Positions 1-9,274 of a stretch of DNA of 64,000 bases are shown here, piece after piece. Made by a program: the position numbers and the translations under genes. The stretch's first letter is position 1; every line of letters starts with the position of its first letter. Below the pieces are notes generated by a model. The model saw only the letters and a list, made by a program, of their open reading frames with translations, had not been told where the DNA came from and searched no databases. The DNA lies in NCBI RefSeq assembly GCF_029906345.1, contig NZ_JARYGY010000005.1, forward strand, positions 248,001 through 312,000, read 5' to 3'. The stretch comes from Aquimarina mycalae. GTDB lineage: Bacteria; Bacteroidota; Bacteroidia; Flavobacteriales; Flavobacteriaceae.

Positions 1-390
1 TCCAGAAAGTGTAGAAATCAATGTTCTATATTGTTTAGTTAAACTACTACTGGCTTCACTTAATTTTAAAAAAGCATCCATATCTGCTTTTGCTTCTACA
101 GCTTTTTTATAATTCGCTACATATGCTTCATAATCCCTAACATATTTTCTAGCTGCTGTATTTTCAAAAGATGGAGCTCCTGGAGGAACGATGTCAGTTT
201 TTGGTTTCTTTTTTTTCTTTTTCTTCTTTTTTACAACAGGTTTCTTTTCTTCAACTACCTCTTCTGCAACATCTGTTGAGTCTACAACCTCTTCTACTAC
301 TTCTAACTTATCAGATTTAGGGTCTTTTTTACACGATACTATAGACGCGAATAAAAGACATAAAAGTGAACTCAAAAAGATATTTCTCAT
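1..390 (-). CDS. Lipoprotein with a polylysine stretch, partial (runs off the left edge)
   Basis: This is the N-terminal part of a gene; 130 codons are visible from an ATG at 388-390. Residues 1-19 form a lipoprotein signal peptide ending I-V-S before Cys20, so the product is probably anchored in a membrane and exposed to the periplasm. It continues with an acidic Val/Glu/Asp segment (about 29-48), nine consecutive lysines (54-62), a short Pro-rich hinge and, from about residue 78, a charged segment likely to be helical. I do not recognise the family and the C-terminus is missing. The codon pattern and lipobox support it as real; the plus-strand frame across it is only the antisense of the lysine codons (a phenylalanine run). 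The next gene on the same strand, hisS, ends 72 bases upstream of this start. Confidence 0.75.
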   Translation of the reverse strand, partial: MRNIFLSSLLCLLFASIVSCKKDPKSDKLEVVEEVVDSTDVAEEVVEEKKPVVKKKKKKKKKPKTDIVPPGAPSFENTAARKYVRDYEAYVANYKKAVEAKADMDAFLKLSEASSSLTKQYRTLISTLSG

Positions 391-462
391 AATTATAACA
401 GGCTATTAATTAGTTTTTATTCAAAGTTATTTATTGATTAGCCAATTTTATGTTAAACTCGC

Positions 463-1833
463 TTATTGCAAAAGTACCTTTAATTCTTCTAAATTCATTG
501 TTTCCTGAGTACCAGTTTCCATGTTTTTTACTGTAAACATGTTATTTTCAATTTCTGAAGTCCCAGCAAGAATTACAAAAGGAATAACTCTCTTATTGGC
601 ATACTTCATCTGCTTATTCATTTTAGCACTGTCAGGATACAATTCTGCAATGATCCCATAATCCCTAAGCTGATGTATAGTTTTTAGACAATATAATGCT
701 TCAGTTTCACCAAAATTAACAAATAATACTTTTGTTGAAGGAGCTACGGTTTTAGGAAACAACCCTAATTCTTCAAGTACCAAATATATTCTATCCAATC
801 CAAAAGAAATACCAACACCACTTACATCTTTTAATCCAAAAATACCTGTAAGATCATCATAACGACCTCCTCCTCCTATAGATCCCATCTTCACTCCTTC
901 TGGAGCAGAAACCTCAAAAATCGCACCAGTATAATAGTTTAAACCACGTGCCAGCGTAACATCCAGATCAAGTACAGCGGTGTCTAAAGGGATTTCATTG
1001 ATTGTATTCGTAATAAATTCTAATTCTTCTACTCCTTTTATTCCCTCTTCAGAAGCACTTAATAATTCCCTTAATTTATTAATTTTTTCTGACGTAGTCC
1101 CAGTAAAATTGAAAAGAGGTTTTACTTTTTCAATAGCTGCCTCAGAAATTCCTTTATTCAGCATTTCTTTTTTAACTCCTTCTTCACCTATTTTATCCAA
1201 CTTATCAAGAGCTACTGTAAAGTCAATCAATTTATCACTTGCACCTATAACCTCTGCTATTCCAGATAGAATTTTGCGGTTATTCATTTTAATCGTAACC
1301 CCTTTTAAACCAAGTTTACTAAATACTTTATCATATAGCTGAATGAAATCAACTTCTTGCCATAGAGATCTACTTCCTACCACATCTGCATCACATTGAT
1401 AAAATTCTCTAAATCGACCTTTCTGTGGTCGATCTGCGCGCCAAACAGGTTGTATTTGATATCTTTTAAACGGAAAATCAATTTCATTTTGATGCTGTAC
1501 TACATAACGAGCAAACGGAACTGTCAGATCATATCGAAGTGCTTTTTCACTTATTTTAGAAGTAATTTTTGCACTTTCTTTACTGGCATATAACGAATCA
1601 TCAACTTTATTCAGATAATCTCCACTATTTAATATATTAAAAATCAACCGATCACCTTCTTCTCCATACTTCCCCATTAGCGTATCACTATTTTCAAAAC
1701 TTGGAGTTTCAATAGGATGAAATCCAAATAATTGAAACTGTTCTTTAATAGTATTTATGATATAATTTCTCTTTGCGACTTCTACTGGTGAAAAATCCCG
1801 AGTTCCTTTTGGTATAGAAGGTTTCTGTGCCAT
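463..1833 (-). CDS. hisS: Histidyl-tRNA synthetase
   Basis: Class II aminoacyl-tRNA synthetase that charges tRNA-His in the cytoplasm. I place the start at the ATG at 1831-1833, giving [16 protein letters not shown] and 456 residues; the frame stays open for 19 more codons upstream, but those residues do not look like part of the family. Visible family features are the N-terminal KGTRDF block, motif 2 around [13 protein letters not shown], the histidine-binding signature [14 protein letters not shown], the motif-3 region GGGGRYDDL, and a C-terminal anticodon-binding domain over the last 100 or so residues. Length is normal. It is monocistronic or followed by the edge lipoprotein 72 bases downstream. 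Confidence 0.97.
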   Translation of the reverse strand: MAQKPSIPKGTRDFSPVEVAKRNYIINTIKEQFQLFGFHPIETPSFENSDTLMGKYGEEGDRLIFNILNSGDYLNKVDDSLYASKESAKITSKISEKALRYDLTVPFARYVVQHQNEIDFPFKRYQIQPVWRADRPQKGRFREFYQCDADVVGSRSLWQEVDFIQLYDKVFSKLGLKGVTIKMNNRKILSGIAEVIGASDKLIDFTVALDKLDKIGEEGVKKEMLNKGISEAAIEKVKPLFNFTGTTSEKINKLRELLSASEEGIKGVEELEFITNTINEIPLDTAVLDLDVTLARGLNYYTGAIFEVSAPEGVKMGSIGGGGRYDDLTGIFGLKDVSGVGISFGLDRIYLVLEELGLFPKTVAPSTKVLFVNFGETEALYCLKTIHQLRDYGIIAELYPDSAKMNKQMKYANKRVIPFVILAGTSEIENNMFTVKNMETGTQETMNLEELKVLLQ

Positions 1834-2060
1834 TATTAATTGTTTGCTTATTATTTTTTTTGTTATCAGTTTCAGATTACCTATTAGCAAACACTAACCA
1901 TCCACTACTAACTTTTTAAGGATGTAAATATCTAAAAAAGCTTTAAAATTTTAGTGGAAAACCACAAAGAGTTTTACTTACTGTCATAAAATTTAGTTTT
2001 TTGAGTAACTTTAAGCACGTTTTGTAGTCTTATACTTCAAACGACACTAATTAACTCATT

Positions 2061-3296
2061 ATGTTTTCACTTTTCAGAGAGAATATCCGTATTGCACTAG
2101 ACTCTATAAAAGGTCAGTTATTACGAACAATTCTTACCGTTTTAATCATCGCTATTGGTATTACAGCTTTAGTAGGTATCCTAACGTTTCTGGGTGCTCT
2201 AGAAAAAACTATTACTGGAGATTTTGCATCCATGGGGTCTAATACTTTTAATATACAACGTTATGAGTTTACTACCAGAGGAAATAGAGATAGAGAAAAA
2301 ATAAATCCGATTATTAATTATCGAAATGTGAAACAGTTTAAGGATAAGTTTCAATATCCTTTTTCTAAAACTTCTATTTCTTTTACAGGAACCAGAAATG
2401 CTGAAGTCAAATATGAAAATGAAAAAACAGATCCAGAAGCTTCTGTAGTAGGTGTTAACGAAAATTATCTAGAAAATACGGGAACAGAAGTAGAAACTGG
2501 AAGGAATTTTACTTTTTTTGATATAGAAAACAATAATAATGTCTGCTTAATTGGATCAGATTTTTCAAAAAATATTTTTAAAGATGTAGATCCTCTTAAT
2601 AAAACCGTCAGTATTAGAGGCGTTAAATTTAAAGTAATAGGTGTTTTAGAAAGTAAAGGTGCAACTTTTAGAGACAATCAAGATCTTAAAGTACTTATTC
2701 CTCTGCAAGTTGCTAGGTCCATTTACACACTACCTAACATCAATTATAATATTAGCGTAAAAGTAGATGACAAACAATTTTTAGAAGGCGCACAAGATGA
2801 AGCTATTATCACTTTTAGAAACATAAGAGGATTAAATCCTGTAGAAGACAATAATTTTGGACTAGAACGAAGTGATGATCTTATCAATCGGATTTCGAGT
2901 ATTACTTCTTATTTATACTGGGCTGCCTGGATCATTAGTATTATAACCATTTTCGGGTCTTCTATCGCATTAATGAATATCATGTTAGTATCAGTTACAG
3001 AACGTACGAGAGAGATTGGGGTACGTAAAGCACTTGGTGCAAAAAAACAGACTATTTCGAGTCAGTTCTTTATGGAAACTGTGATCATTGGACAAATTGG
3101 AGGTATCGTAGGAATTATTTTAGGAATCGCATTAGGAAGTCTGGCTGCTGTACTATCAGATTTTCAGTTTACAATTCCTTGGTTAGCAATAATTGCCGCG
3201 GTAGTTACTTCTTTCTTAACTGCTGTTGTCTCTGGATCTTACCCTGCTGTAAAGGCAGCACGACAAGACCCAATAGAATCTTTAAGATATGAGTAA
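2061..3296 (+). CDS. ABC transporter permease, MacB/FtsX type
   Basis: Inner-membrane permease of the MacB/LolC superfamily, 411 residues. The order is a first membrane helix (about 18-44), a large periplasmic MacB_PCD domain (about 45-285), then three helices (about 288-312, 335-365, 372-400) forming the FtsX domain. The cytoplasmic coupling motif TREIGVRKALGAKK follows the second helix, and the protein ends in the typical ARQDPIESLRYE tail. Such permeases act with a separate ATPase and often a periplasmic adaptor in efflux or lipoprotein export; neither partner lies nearby, so the substrate cannot be inferred. It ends 10 bases before the convergent DUF6495-like gene. Confidence 0.9.
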   Translation: MFSLFRENIRIALDSIKGQLLRTILTVLIIAIGITALVGILTFLGALEKTITGDFASMGSNTFNIQRYEFTTRGNRDREKINPIINYRNVKQFKDKFQYPFSKTSISFTGTRNAEVKYENEKTDPEASVVGVNENYLENTGTEVETGRNFTFFDIENNNNVCLIGSDFSKNIFKDVDPLNKTVSIRGVKFKVIGVLESKGATFRDNQDLKVLIPLQVARSIYTLPNINYNISVKVDDKQFLEGAQDEAIITFRNIRGLNPVEDNNFGLERSDDLINRISSITSYLYWAAWIISIITIFGSSIALMNIMLVSVTERTREIGVRKALGAKKQTISSQFFMETVIIGQIGGIVGIILGIALGSLAAVLSDFQFTIPWLAIIAAVVTSFLTAVVSGSYPAVKAARQDPIESLRYE

Positions 3297-3305
3297 AAAG
3301 CAAGT

Positions 3306-3785
3306 TTACTCCTTATTTGCTACAAGTTTTTCAAAATATTGAAACAACTCACCCTTGGTAATATTCGCTCCTTGTAAAATAAGTTTAAACTTATCCATAT
3401 TAGGATCTTCGCTATATTCTTTATTAGCATTATAGAAAGCTACCTGATCATCTAGGAGGTTGTTTCGTAACCAATCGTAACCTTCTTGGGTGGTAATATC
3501 GATATCAGGCGCATTTACCTTTATTGCTATTAAATGCATTTCCGTTTCACCTAAATGAAAAAGATGTATTTGGTCTTTAGAGAAATGCTCTAAAAATTCT
3601 GCATTACTTAACACACCTTCCCAAACCAGATCACTAAAAATATCCAGTTCCTCCTCTGCTACTTCGGGTTTATTAGTTTTGATCTCGTTCCATTCATCCG
3701 CAGTAATAGATTGTGTAGCCAAAAAATTAATAAATTCCTGATGTAATTCTTCTAATTGTTCTTTAGTAAGCCTTTGATACTTCAT
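3306..3785 (-). CDS. DUF6495-like protein of unknown function
   Basis: Soluble acidic protein of 159 residues counted from the ATG at 3783-3785 (MKYQRLTKEQ); the frame extends eight codons further to a TTG at 3809, which I consider less likely. It has no signal peptide or membrane segment and opens with a helical stretch that looks conserved in Flavobacteria (LTKEQLEELHQEFINFLA). I assign it tentatively to the Bacteroidota family DUF6495 from memory of that N-terminus. No catalytic motif is visible and no function is known to me. A TATTTTTG element 20-27 bases upstream of the ATG could be a Bacteroidota -7 box, but I see no TTG at a suitable -33 position. Confidence 0.75.
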   Translation of the reverse strand: MKYQRLTKEQLEELHQEFINFLATQSITADEWNEIKTNKPEVAEEELDIFSDLVWEGVLSNAEFLEHFSKDQIHLFHLGETEMHLIAIKVNAPDIDITTQEGYDWLRNNLLDDQVAFYNANKEYSEDPNMDKFKLILQGANITKGELFQYFEKLVANKE

Positions 3786-3823
3786 TATTTCTGATAAAAT
3801 TGGCTGCAAAAATAGTAATAATT

Positions 3824-3860
3824 AAAAATCTGCTCCTCATAAAACAGAAGCAGATTTTTT
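3824..3860 (-). terminator. Rho-independent terminator after the TonB-dependent receptor
   Basis: Inverted repeat AAAAATCTGCT / AGCAGATTTTT (3824-3834 and 3849-3859) with a 14-base loop, 23 bases downstream of the TonB receptor stop. Read on the minus strand the stem is followed by a U-rich tail. It also separates that gene from the DUF6495-like gene. Confidence 0.75.
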
Positions 3861-3882
3861 AAATCATCTAAATTTATTTATT

Positions 3883-6800
3883 TCAATTAAAAATATACCT
3901 TAATCCGATCTGTGCCTGCCATCTGGAATCAAGACTAAAATCATTTGCAAATGTTTTGGTTTGTGATGTATCAAAGGAATACGTAGGAATATTTGTTGCA
4001 TCTACAGAAACTCCAAGAGGTTGATCATTTACAGGGATTTCGATTACTCCCCAATCCGAATTTAATAAATTACCAAAATTAAGAATATCAACACTTAATT
4101 GAATCGTATTTGTCTTGTCCCCTATTTGGAAATTATAATCTTGTAGCAATTTTACATCCCATCTTCCTCTCCAGGGACTCAAAATAGCATATTTCTCTGC
4201 ATAATCCCCTCTGCGCTCACGCAGATACTCATCTTGTTGTATATACGCTTCAAAAGCAGCTCTTTGATCAGCTTGTTCCATAGCATTCCCACTAAAGGTG
4301 TATGTAGCTAATTCATCTGAGGTTGGAATATAAATCAAATCATTCAATACAGAACCGTCATTATTTATATCTCCAGAATAAGTATAAGAAAATCTTCCTC
4401 CTTGTGCATATTCATAAAAAGCTCCTAATGAGGTTTTCCATTGTTTATTTTTACCATAACTAAAAGCTTTATTAAGTTGTCCCACTATTCTATGTTTATC
4501 ACCATAGCGAGAAGCAGAGCTTACTGCTTGATTTACATTTCCCAAAGCAGGATTTCTATCATAAGCATCACTAGAAATTTCAGCATCCAAAGAACTTGCA
4601 TCTTCTGATTCTAGGTAATTGTACGCAATACTGGCAAACAATCCATTCTTGAAACTCTTTTGCAATTTAAAAGACCAATTAAAAGAATACCCTACATTAG
4701 TATTTGTGAACACATATGCATTGGTAATTCCTCCAAATTCATTTACTGCTCTATCCGATGCTTGGTAAATTGGTCTATTATCAACACCATTTAATGTTCC
4801 TGTAGGTCTGGCTAAACCATAATTCCTTACCATCTGCGCATTAATGTCTTCTGTATAAATTAAATCTGTAGAAGCTATAATTCCATTTTTAAACTTATAA
4901 TCCACTCCTAAACTATTTCTAAACACTTGCGGAAACTGAAAATTAGGCGCTGACGTTGTATAAAAAAAGAAATTAGGGTTTGCTACTTGATTTCCTATCC
5001 ATACAAAAGGCAATCTACCAGTAAAAATTCCTGTTCCTCCTCGAATTTGGAGTGTTTTATCACCTTTTACATCGTAATTAAATCCTAATCTTGGAGAGAT
5101 CAACAATTCTTTTGAAGGTAAATCCAAACTATTTAATTGAGTTTGGGTTCCATTTTCATCAAAATAAGTGATTCCTGGTTGGTAATTACCATCAGGAAAA
5201 GTACCTCCTGCTGCTCTTTCTATATTTTCGGCAATTTTATCTCTGGTATCAAAAAACAAAGGTTGATCTACACGAATTCCATAAGTTAAAGTAAACTTAT
5301 CGTTAATCCTCCATTTGTCTTGGACATAAAAAGCCAATTGTCCAACATTGGTTTCGGCAAGTGCCCAATTGCCTGTCGTATTATTAGTGTCAAATACATT
5401 TTGAGCATTTGCTAACGCCTCTGCAATTAGTCCATTATTAATTGCTTGCTCAAAACTGTTTGTAGAACCTGGAGTTATTCTAACGCTATCAAAATCAGGA
5501 GCAAATGTACCAACACCTCCATTAGCATTAAAATATGTATATACCCCAAGATTAAAAGAATTATCAAACTCAAAACGTTCAAAACTACCACCTATAGTTA
5601 CCGTATGCTTTCCTGTTACTATATTTAAATTGTTCGTTACCTGATATACTTTTTGCTCTAATCGGTTATTAATAGAGAAAGGTTCATGACCTGCTACAAT
5701 ATATCTCACACCATCTTGTGCAATATTGATTGGTGGAGCTGGTGCTGAAAAAGGATCTCTACTATCATCAAATAAGGTGTATCCTGCTTGAAACTTATTA
5801 GATATATTACCTGCAAAATTTGAGTTTAACTCCACTAAAAAGGAATTAATTTTATTATTTATTCTATAGCCAGCATTTCTAAATTGTAAGGTAGTGAGAT
5901 CAGGACCTCTTCTACCTATTGCTTCTGGATTAGCAGGAAGATCTCGAGAAGCGTCCAGAAAATTGTATATTAAAGCTAAACGATGGTTTGTACTGATATT
6001 CCAATCCAGTTTTAAAATTCCTTTGGTAGATTCAGTATTATGTGTATACCCTTCATAAGGCCCTGTTTCATACCCCAAAGCACTTAGTTGTTGAGATACG
6101 TAATCTAAATCATCTGCACTTACTCTAGAAACATTTGCACCTGTTAATCCAGGTCTGGCGGCCAAAAAATTAGTTCCCAAATCTTCACGATCATCGATTT
6201 CAAAATTTCCAAAAACAAACAATTTATTTTTGACAATTGGTCCTCCGATACTTAAACCATATTGCGCTTGAGTTAAATCTGGTACAATAATATTGTCATC
6301 ACCTACTTTATCTCCTGTTAAATCTTGATTACGATAAAAACCGTATACAGTTCCTTTCCATTCATTGGTTCCACTTTTTGTAACGGCATTTACAGATGCA
6401 CCTGTAAACCCAGCTTGTGTTACATCATAAGGTGCTGTTGACACTTGGATCTGATCAATTGCATCTAAAGAAATTGGTTGTGCATTGGTTTGACCTCCTG
6501 GAGTTGCAGCATCCAATCCGAAAGGGTTGTTAAAAATTGATCCATCTAAACTAAAATTATTGAATTGATCATTTCTACCTCCAAAAGAACCATTACTAGA
6601 AGCTGTAGGTTCTAATCGATAAAAGTCAGCTGCAGAACGCGTAATAGTAGGCAAAGCCTTTAATTCTCTATTACCTATACTGGTTTCTGCTCCAGTTCGC
6701 TCGCTACTAAATGTTGCATTCTTACTAGAAGTGATTACAACTTCTTCAAGTTGATTATCATCTTCTACCATAATAACATCAATGTTATAGGTTTGCCCTA

Positions 6801-7086
6801 ATTGAAGAAAAACATCGTCATATACTTTTTTCTTAAAACCGACATAACTTATAGTTACTCTATAAGGACCTCCAACTCTTAGGTTAATAAGGTCAAAACG
6901 GCCATCAAAATTGGTAGTCCCTCCATATGTTGTTCCTGTTGGAGAGTGTACTGCTGTGATATTTGCACTTGGTAACAATTGGCTTGCATTATCATATACT
7001 AATCCCGAAATATTAGAAGTAGTAACCTGAGCGCTAATTGACATTGCCATCAATACAAAAATCAATGTGAGAAGATTTGTTTTCAT
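3883..7086 (-). CDS. TonB-dependent outer-membrane receptor (Oar-like, CarboxypepD_reg N-terminus)
   Basis: Outer-membrane protein of 1067 residues. A signal peptide (about 1-19, ending S-A-Q) leads into a carboxypeptidase-regulatory-like beta-sandwich (about 22-110), a TonB plug domain (about 125-245; note LPTITRSAADFYRLEP and the conserved GFTGASVNAVTKSGTNEWKG) and a long C-terminal barrel ending in the aromatic Y-I-F-N expected of outer-membrane proteins. This Oar-like arrangement without a SusD neighbour is common in Bacteroidota; the ligand is unknown and could be a peptide, protein or oligosaccharide. It stands alone, with terminators on both sides (3824-3860 and 7126-7156). Confidence 0.93.
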   Translation of the reverse strand: MKTNLLTLIFVLMAMSISAQVTTSNISGLVYDNASQLLPSANITAVHSPTGTTYGGTTNFDGRFDLINLRVGGPYRVTISYVGFKKKVYDDVFLQLGQTYNIDVIMVEDDNQLEEVVITSSKNATFSSERTGAETSIGNRELKALPTITRSAADFYRLEPTASSNGSFGGRNDQFNNFSLDGSIFNNPFGLDAATPGGQTNAQPISLDAIDQIQVSTAPYDVTQAGFTGASVNAVTKSGTNEWKGTVYGFYRNQDLTGDKVGDDNIIVPDLTQAQYGLSIGGPIVKNKLFVFGNFEIDDREDLGTNFLAARPGLTGANVSRVSADDLDYVSQQLSALGYETGPYEGYTHNTESTKGILKLDWNISTNHRLALIYNFLDASRDLPANPEAIGRRGPDLTTLQFRNAGYRINNKINSFLVELNSNFAGNISNKFQAGYTLFDDSRDPFSAPAPPINIAQDGVRYIVAGHEPFSINNRLEQKVYQVTNNLNIVTGKHTVTIGGSFERFEFDNSFNLGVYTYFNANGGVGTFAPDFDSVRITPGSTNSFEQAINNGLIAEALANAQNVFDTNNTTGNWALAETNVGQLAFYVQDKWRINDKFTLTYGIRVDQPLFFDTRDKIAENIERAAGGTFPDGNYQPGITYFDENGTQTQLNSLDLPSKELLISPRLGFNYDVKGDKTLQIRGGTGIFTGRLPFVWIGNQVANPNFFFYTTSAPNFQFPQVFRNSLGVDYKFKNGIIASTDLIYTEDINAQMVRNYGLARPTGTLNGVDNRPIYQASDRAVNEFGGITNAYVFTNTNVGYSFNWSFKLQKSFKNGLFASIAYNYLESEDASSLDAEISSDAYDRNPALGNVNQAVSSASRYGDKHRIVGQLNKAFSYGKNKQWKTSLGAFYEYAQGGRFSYTYSGDINNDGSVLNDLIYIPTSDELATYTFSGNAMEQADQRAAFEAYIQQDEYLRERRGDYAEKYAILSPWRGRWDVKLLQDYNFQIGDKTNTIQLSVDILNFGNLLNSDWGVIEIPVNDQPLGVSVDATNIPTYSFDTSQTKTFANDFSLDSRWQAQIGLRYIFN

Positions 7087-7125
7087 TGATTGAGAATTTT
7101 GTGTGAATTACCCCTTAATTTAAAC

Positions 7126-7156
7126 AAAAAAAATCGCTCAAATGAGCGATTTTTAA
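7126..7156 (-). terminator. Terminator of the rpsF-rpsR-rplI operon
   Basis: Hairpin AAAAATCGCTCA-AA-TGAGCGATTTTT (7129-7154), 48 bases after the rplI stop. On the minus strand the stem is followed by a U tract, so it should end the ribosomal-protein transcript before the TonB receptor gene. Confidence 0.85.
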
Positions 7157-7201
7157 TATTGTTATAAACCAGTTATCAACTGATTATCAAATCAATCCAA
7201 T

Positions 7202-7654
7202 CTATTTAGCTTGTGCAACTATTTCAAAAGGTACATTAGCAATAACTGCTCTATGAAGACGAACAGATGCTTCATATTGTCCTAAACGTTTAATAGTTCC
7301 ACCAGGCACTGTAATAAACTTCTTTTCAAGTTCTACACCTTCTTTTGCTAAAGCTTCAGAAACATCAGCGTTAGAGACAGAACCGAATAATTTATCGCCA
7401 GATCCTACCTTGGCAGCAATCTTAATTTCAAAAGCAGCAATTTTCTTAGCTATTTTCTCAGCATCTTCGATTTCTTTCTTCTCTTTAAAAGCACGTTGTT
7501 TTAACGTTTCTTCTAATACTTTTTTAGCAGATGGAGTTGCTAATACAGCAAAACCTCCAGGAATCAAAAAGTTACGTCCATAACCGTTCTTCACTTCTAC
7601 CACATCGTCTGCGAATCCTAGATTCTCAACGTCTTTCTTTAATATAAGTTCCAT
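7202..7654 (-). CDS. rplI: 50S ribosomal protein L9
   Basis: Ribosomal protein of 150 residues that binds 23S rRNA and projects from the large subunit near the L1 stalk. The N-terminal rRNA-binding domain is recognisable from MELILKKDVENLGFADDVVEVKNGYGRNFLIPGG, split here into the L9 signature pieces LGFADDVVEVKNGYGRNFLI, followed by the long connecting helix rich in Lys/Glu (about 45-78) and a C-terminal domain ending in VPFEIVAQ. It is the last gene of the rpsF-rpsR-rplI operon, 16 bases after rpsR, and is followed by a hairpin terminator. Confidence 0.97.
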   Translation of the reverse strand: MELILKKDVENLGFADDVVEVKNGYGRNFLIPGGFAVLATPSAKKVLEETLKQRAFKEKKEIEDAEKIAKKIAAFEIKIAAKVGSGDKLFGSVSNADVSEALAKEGVELEKKFITVPGGTIKRLGQYEASVRLHRAVIANVPFEIVAQAK

Positions 7655-7670
7655 AATGTTATGACTAATT

Positions 7671-7967
7671 TTATTTTAATAAATCACCAACGTATGGCAT
7701 TAATGCTAAATGTCTAGCTCTTTTTACTGCTACACTTACTTTACGTTGATACTTTAAAGAAGTTCCTGTAAGACGACGAGGCAATAATTTACCTTGCTCA
7801 TTTACAAATGCCATTAAGAAATCTGGATCTTTATAATCAATATACTTAATTCCAGACTTTTTGAAACGACAATACTTTTTAGTTTTTGAAGTATCTATAT
7901 TTAATGGAGTAAGATATCTGATCTCTCCATCTTTTTTTCCTTTAGCTTGTTGTTCTATAGATGACAT
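7671..7967 (-). CDS. rpsR: 30S ribosomal protein S18
   Basis: Small-subunit protein of 98 residues that binds next to S6 in the 30S platform. The family core is clear: [19 protein letters not shown], then [20 protein letters not shown] and the basic tail [13 protein letters not shown]. The first 25 or so residues ([20 protein letters not shown]) are an N-terminal extension of the kind found in Bacteroidota S18. It starts two bases after rpsF stops and sits 16 bases ahead of rplI, the usual order. Confidence 0.97.
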   Translation of the reverse strand: MSSIEQQAKGKKDGEIRYLTPLNIDTSKTKKYCRFKKSGIKYIDYKDPDFLMAFVNEQGKLLPRRLTGTSLKYQRKVSVAVKRARHLALMPYVGDLLK

Positions 7968-7969
7968 AA

Positions 7970-8308
7970 TTAAGCTTTTTGTTTGTTTCTATTTCTTCTC
8001 TTCTCAGCCCAAGCAATTGCATGCTTATCAAGACGAACAGTAAGATAACGCATTACTCTTTCATCTCTTCTGAACTCAACCTCTACAGTGTTGATAGCTT
8101 CTCCTGGTACAGTGTACTCAAATAAGTGATAAAATCCACTTTTCTTGTGCTGGATTGCATATGCAAGCTTTTTCAGCCCCCAGTCTTCTTTAGATATCAT
8201 CTTGGCACCGTTAGAAACAAGAATGTCTTCGTATTTCTTAACTGTTTCCTTTATCTGCTCTTCAGATAAAACGGGATTCAAGATGAAAACAGTTTCATAA
8301 TGATTCAT
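7970..8308 (-). CDS. rpsF: 30S ribosomal protein S6
   Basis: Small-subunit ribosomal protein of 112 residues that pairs with S18. The N-terminal strand [18 protein letters not shown] and the central [22 protein letters not shown] segment are diagnostic. It is the first gene of the rpsF-rpsR-rplI operon; a Bacteroidota-type promoter lies 30-59 bases upstream of the ATG, predicting a short leader of about 20 bases. In E. coli-like systems an S6:S18 complex can bind a leader RNA; I do not see an obvious structured leader here. Confidence 0.97.
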   Translation of the reverse strand: MNHYETVFILNPVLSEEQIKETVKKYEDILVSNGAKMISKEDWGLKKLAYAIQHKKSGFYHLFEYTVPGEAINTVEVEFRRDERVMRYLTVRLDKHAIAWAEKRRNRNKQKA

Positions 8309-8337
8309 AAAAAATCTATTTTTAATTAAATTGGCTG

Positions 8338-8367
8338 CAAAAGTAACACTATTTTTTTGATTTTCAA
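8338..8367 (-). promoter_or_regulatory. Bacteroidota sigma-A type promoter of rpsF
   Basis: On the minus strand the region reads TTG (8367-8365), 19 bases, then TACTTTTG (8345-8338), matching the Bacteroidota -33 TTG and -7 TAnnTTTG elements. It points at rpsF, whose ATG is 30 bases downstream of the box. This is among the best matches to the consensus in the window. Confidence 0.75.
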
Positions 8368-8468
8368 ACTAAAAAACATCCCGACGAAACACCTTTTTTA
8401 TCGACAAAAAGCGTAAAATGTTTGTGGAAATAATATATATTCATTAATATTGTATAGAATATTAACCT

Positions 8469-9182
8469 ATGCAAGTGGAACAATCTCAATTAAAATGTGC
8501 AGTAGTAGACGATTCTCGTCTGCAAAGACTAGCTATTGTTAAATTAATAGATGAACATTCATCCCTAGAATTAGTGGCGGAGTGGAACAATGCTATTGAG
8601 ACAAAAAATGGTTTATTAGATACTCCGGTAGATTTGCTATTCCTAGATATTGAAATGCCTATTCTTACTGGATTTGATCTTTTGGATGATTTAGAAAATA
8701 AACCTCATATCATTTTTGTTACTGGAAAAACTAAATATGCTTTTAAAGCCTTTGACTATGATGCTATTGATTATTTAAGAAAACCTCTTAAAAAAGATCG
8801 ATTTAATGCTGCTGTAGAAAAAGCCTTAAGTATGTCTCGTTTAAATTCTGAGCAAGCGGCTATAGAAGATGATGATTATATTTTTGTAAAAAGTAATCTT
8901 AAGAAACGTAAAATATTTTTAAGTCAACTAAAATATGTGGAAGCACTAGGTGACTATGTAAAACTTATAATGGAAGACGGTGATCCTATTGTTGTATTGG
9001 CTACAATGAAATCCTTTGAGGCTGAATTACCAAGTGATCGTTTTCTTAGAATACATAAGTCATATATAGTGAATCTTGATAAAGTGGAACGATACAATAG
9101 TCGTAACATCGAAATCGCTGACGAAAAGATCCCATTAAGTCGACACAAAAAGCATTCTTTAATTGAAGCTTTAAGTAGTTAG
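8469..9182 (+). CDS. LytTR-family response regulator
   Basis: Two-domain regulator of 237 residues. Residues about 9-125 are a receiver domain with the acidic pair D14-D15, the phosphoacceptor D60 in LLFLDIEMP, and the conserved T/K region FVTGKTKYAFKAFDYDAIDYLRKPL. Residues about 132-235 are a LytTR DNA-binding domain (DYIFVKSNLKKRKI, LRIHKSYIVNLDKVERYN, IPLSRHKK). It therefore most likely controls transcription after phosphorylation. No histidine kinase gene is adjacent, so its partner is unknown. It is transcribed divergently from rpsF and shares a bidirectional terminator with priA. Confidence 0.92.
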   Translation: MQVEQSQLKCAVVDDSRLQRLAIVKLIDEHSSLELVAEWNNAIETKNGLLDTPVDLLFLDIEMPILTGFDLLDDLENKPHIIFVTGKTKYAFKAFDYDAIDYLRKPLKKDRFNAAVEKALSMSRLNSEQAAIEDDDYIFVKSNLKKRKIFLSQLKYVEALGDYVKLIMEDGDPIVVLATMKSFEAELPSDRFLRIHKSYIVNLDKVERYNSRNIEIADEKIPLSRHKKHSLIEALSS

Positions 9183-9200
9183 AAAAAAAATGTTCATTAT

Positions 9201-9242
9201 AAAATAAAAACTCCCATTTCTAGAAATGGGAGTTTTTATTTT
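9201..9242. terminator. Bidirectional terminator, near-perfect palindrome
   Basis: The sequence is a perfect 42-base palindrome centred on CTCCCATTTC/TAGAAATGGGAG flanked by A-rich and T-rich arms. Each strand ends in a run of five T after the stem, so it can stop both the LytTR regulator gene and the convergent priA gene. Confidence 0.85.
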
Positions 9243-9274
9243 ATAGCCTATTTATGCTTTTTAGTATCCGCAAA

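Noticed and set aside
191..409. Plus-strand frame with a long phenylalanine run
   Set aside because: It is the antisense of the lysine codons in the edge lipoprotein; the minus-strand reading has a proper lipobox.
1834..1890. N-terminal extension of hisS by 19 residues
   Set aside because: The extra residues do not resemble histidyl-tRNA synthetases, and the ATG at 1833 starts exactly at the family's N-terminus.
3806..3813. TATTTTTG box ahead of the DUF6495-like gene
   Set aside because: No TTG at -33, and the T-rich context makes chance matches common; not listed as a promoter.
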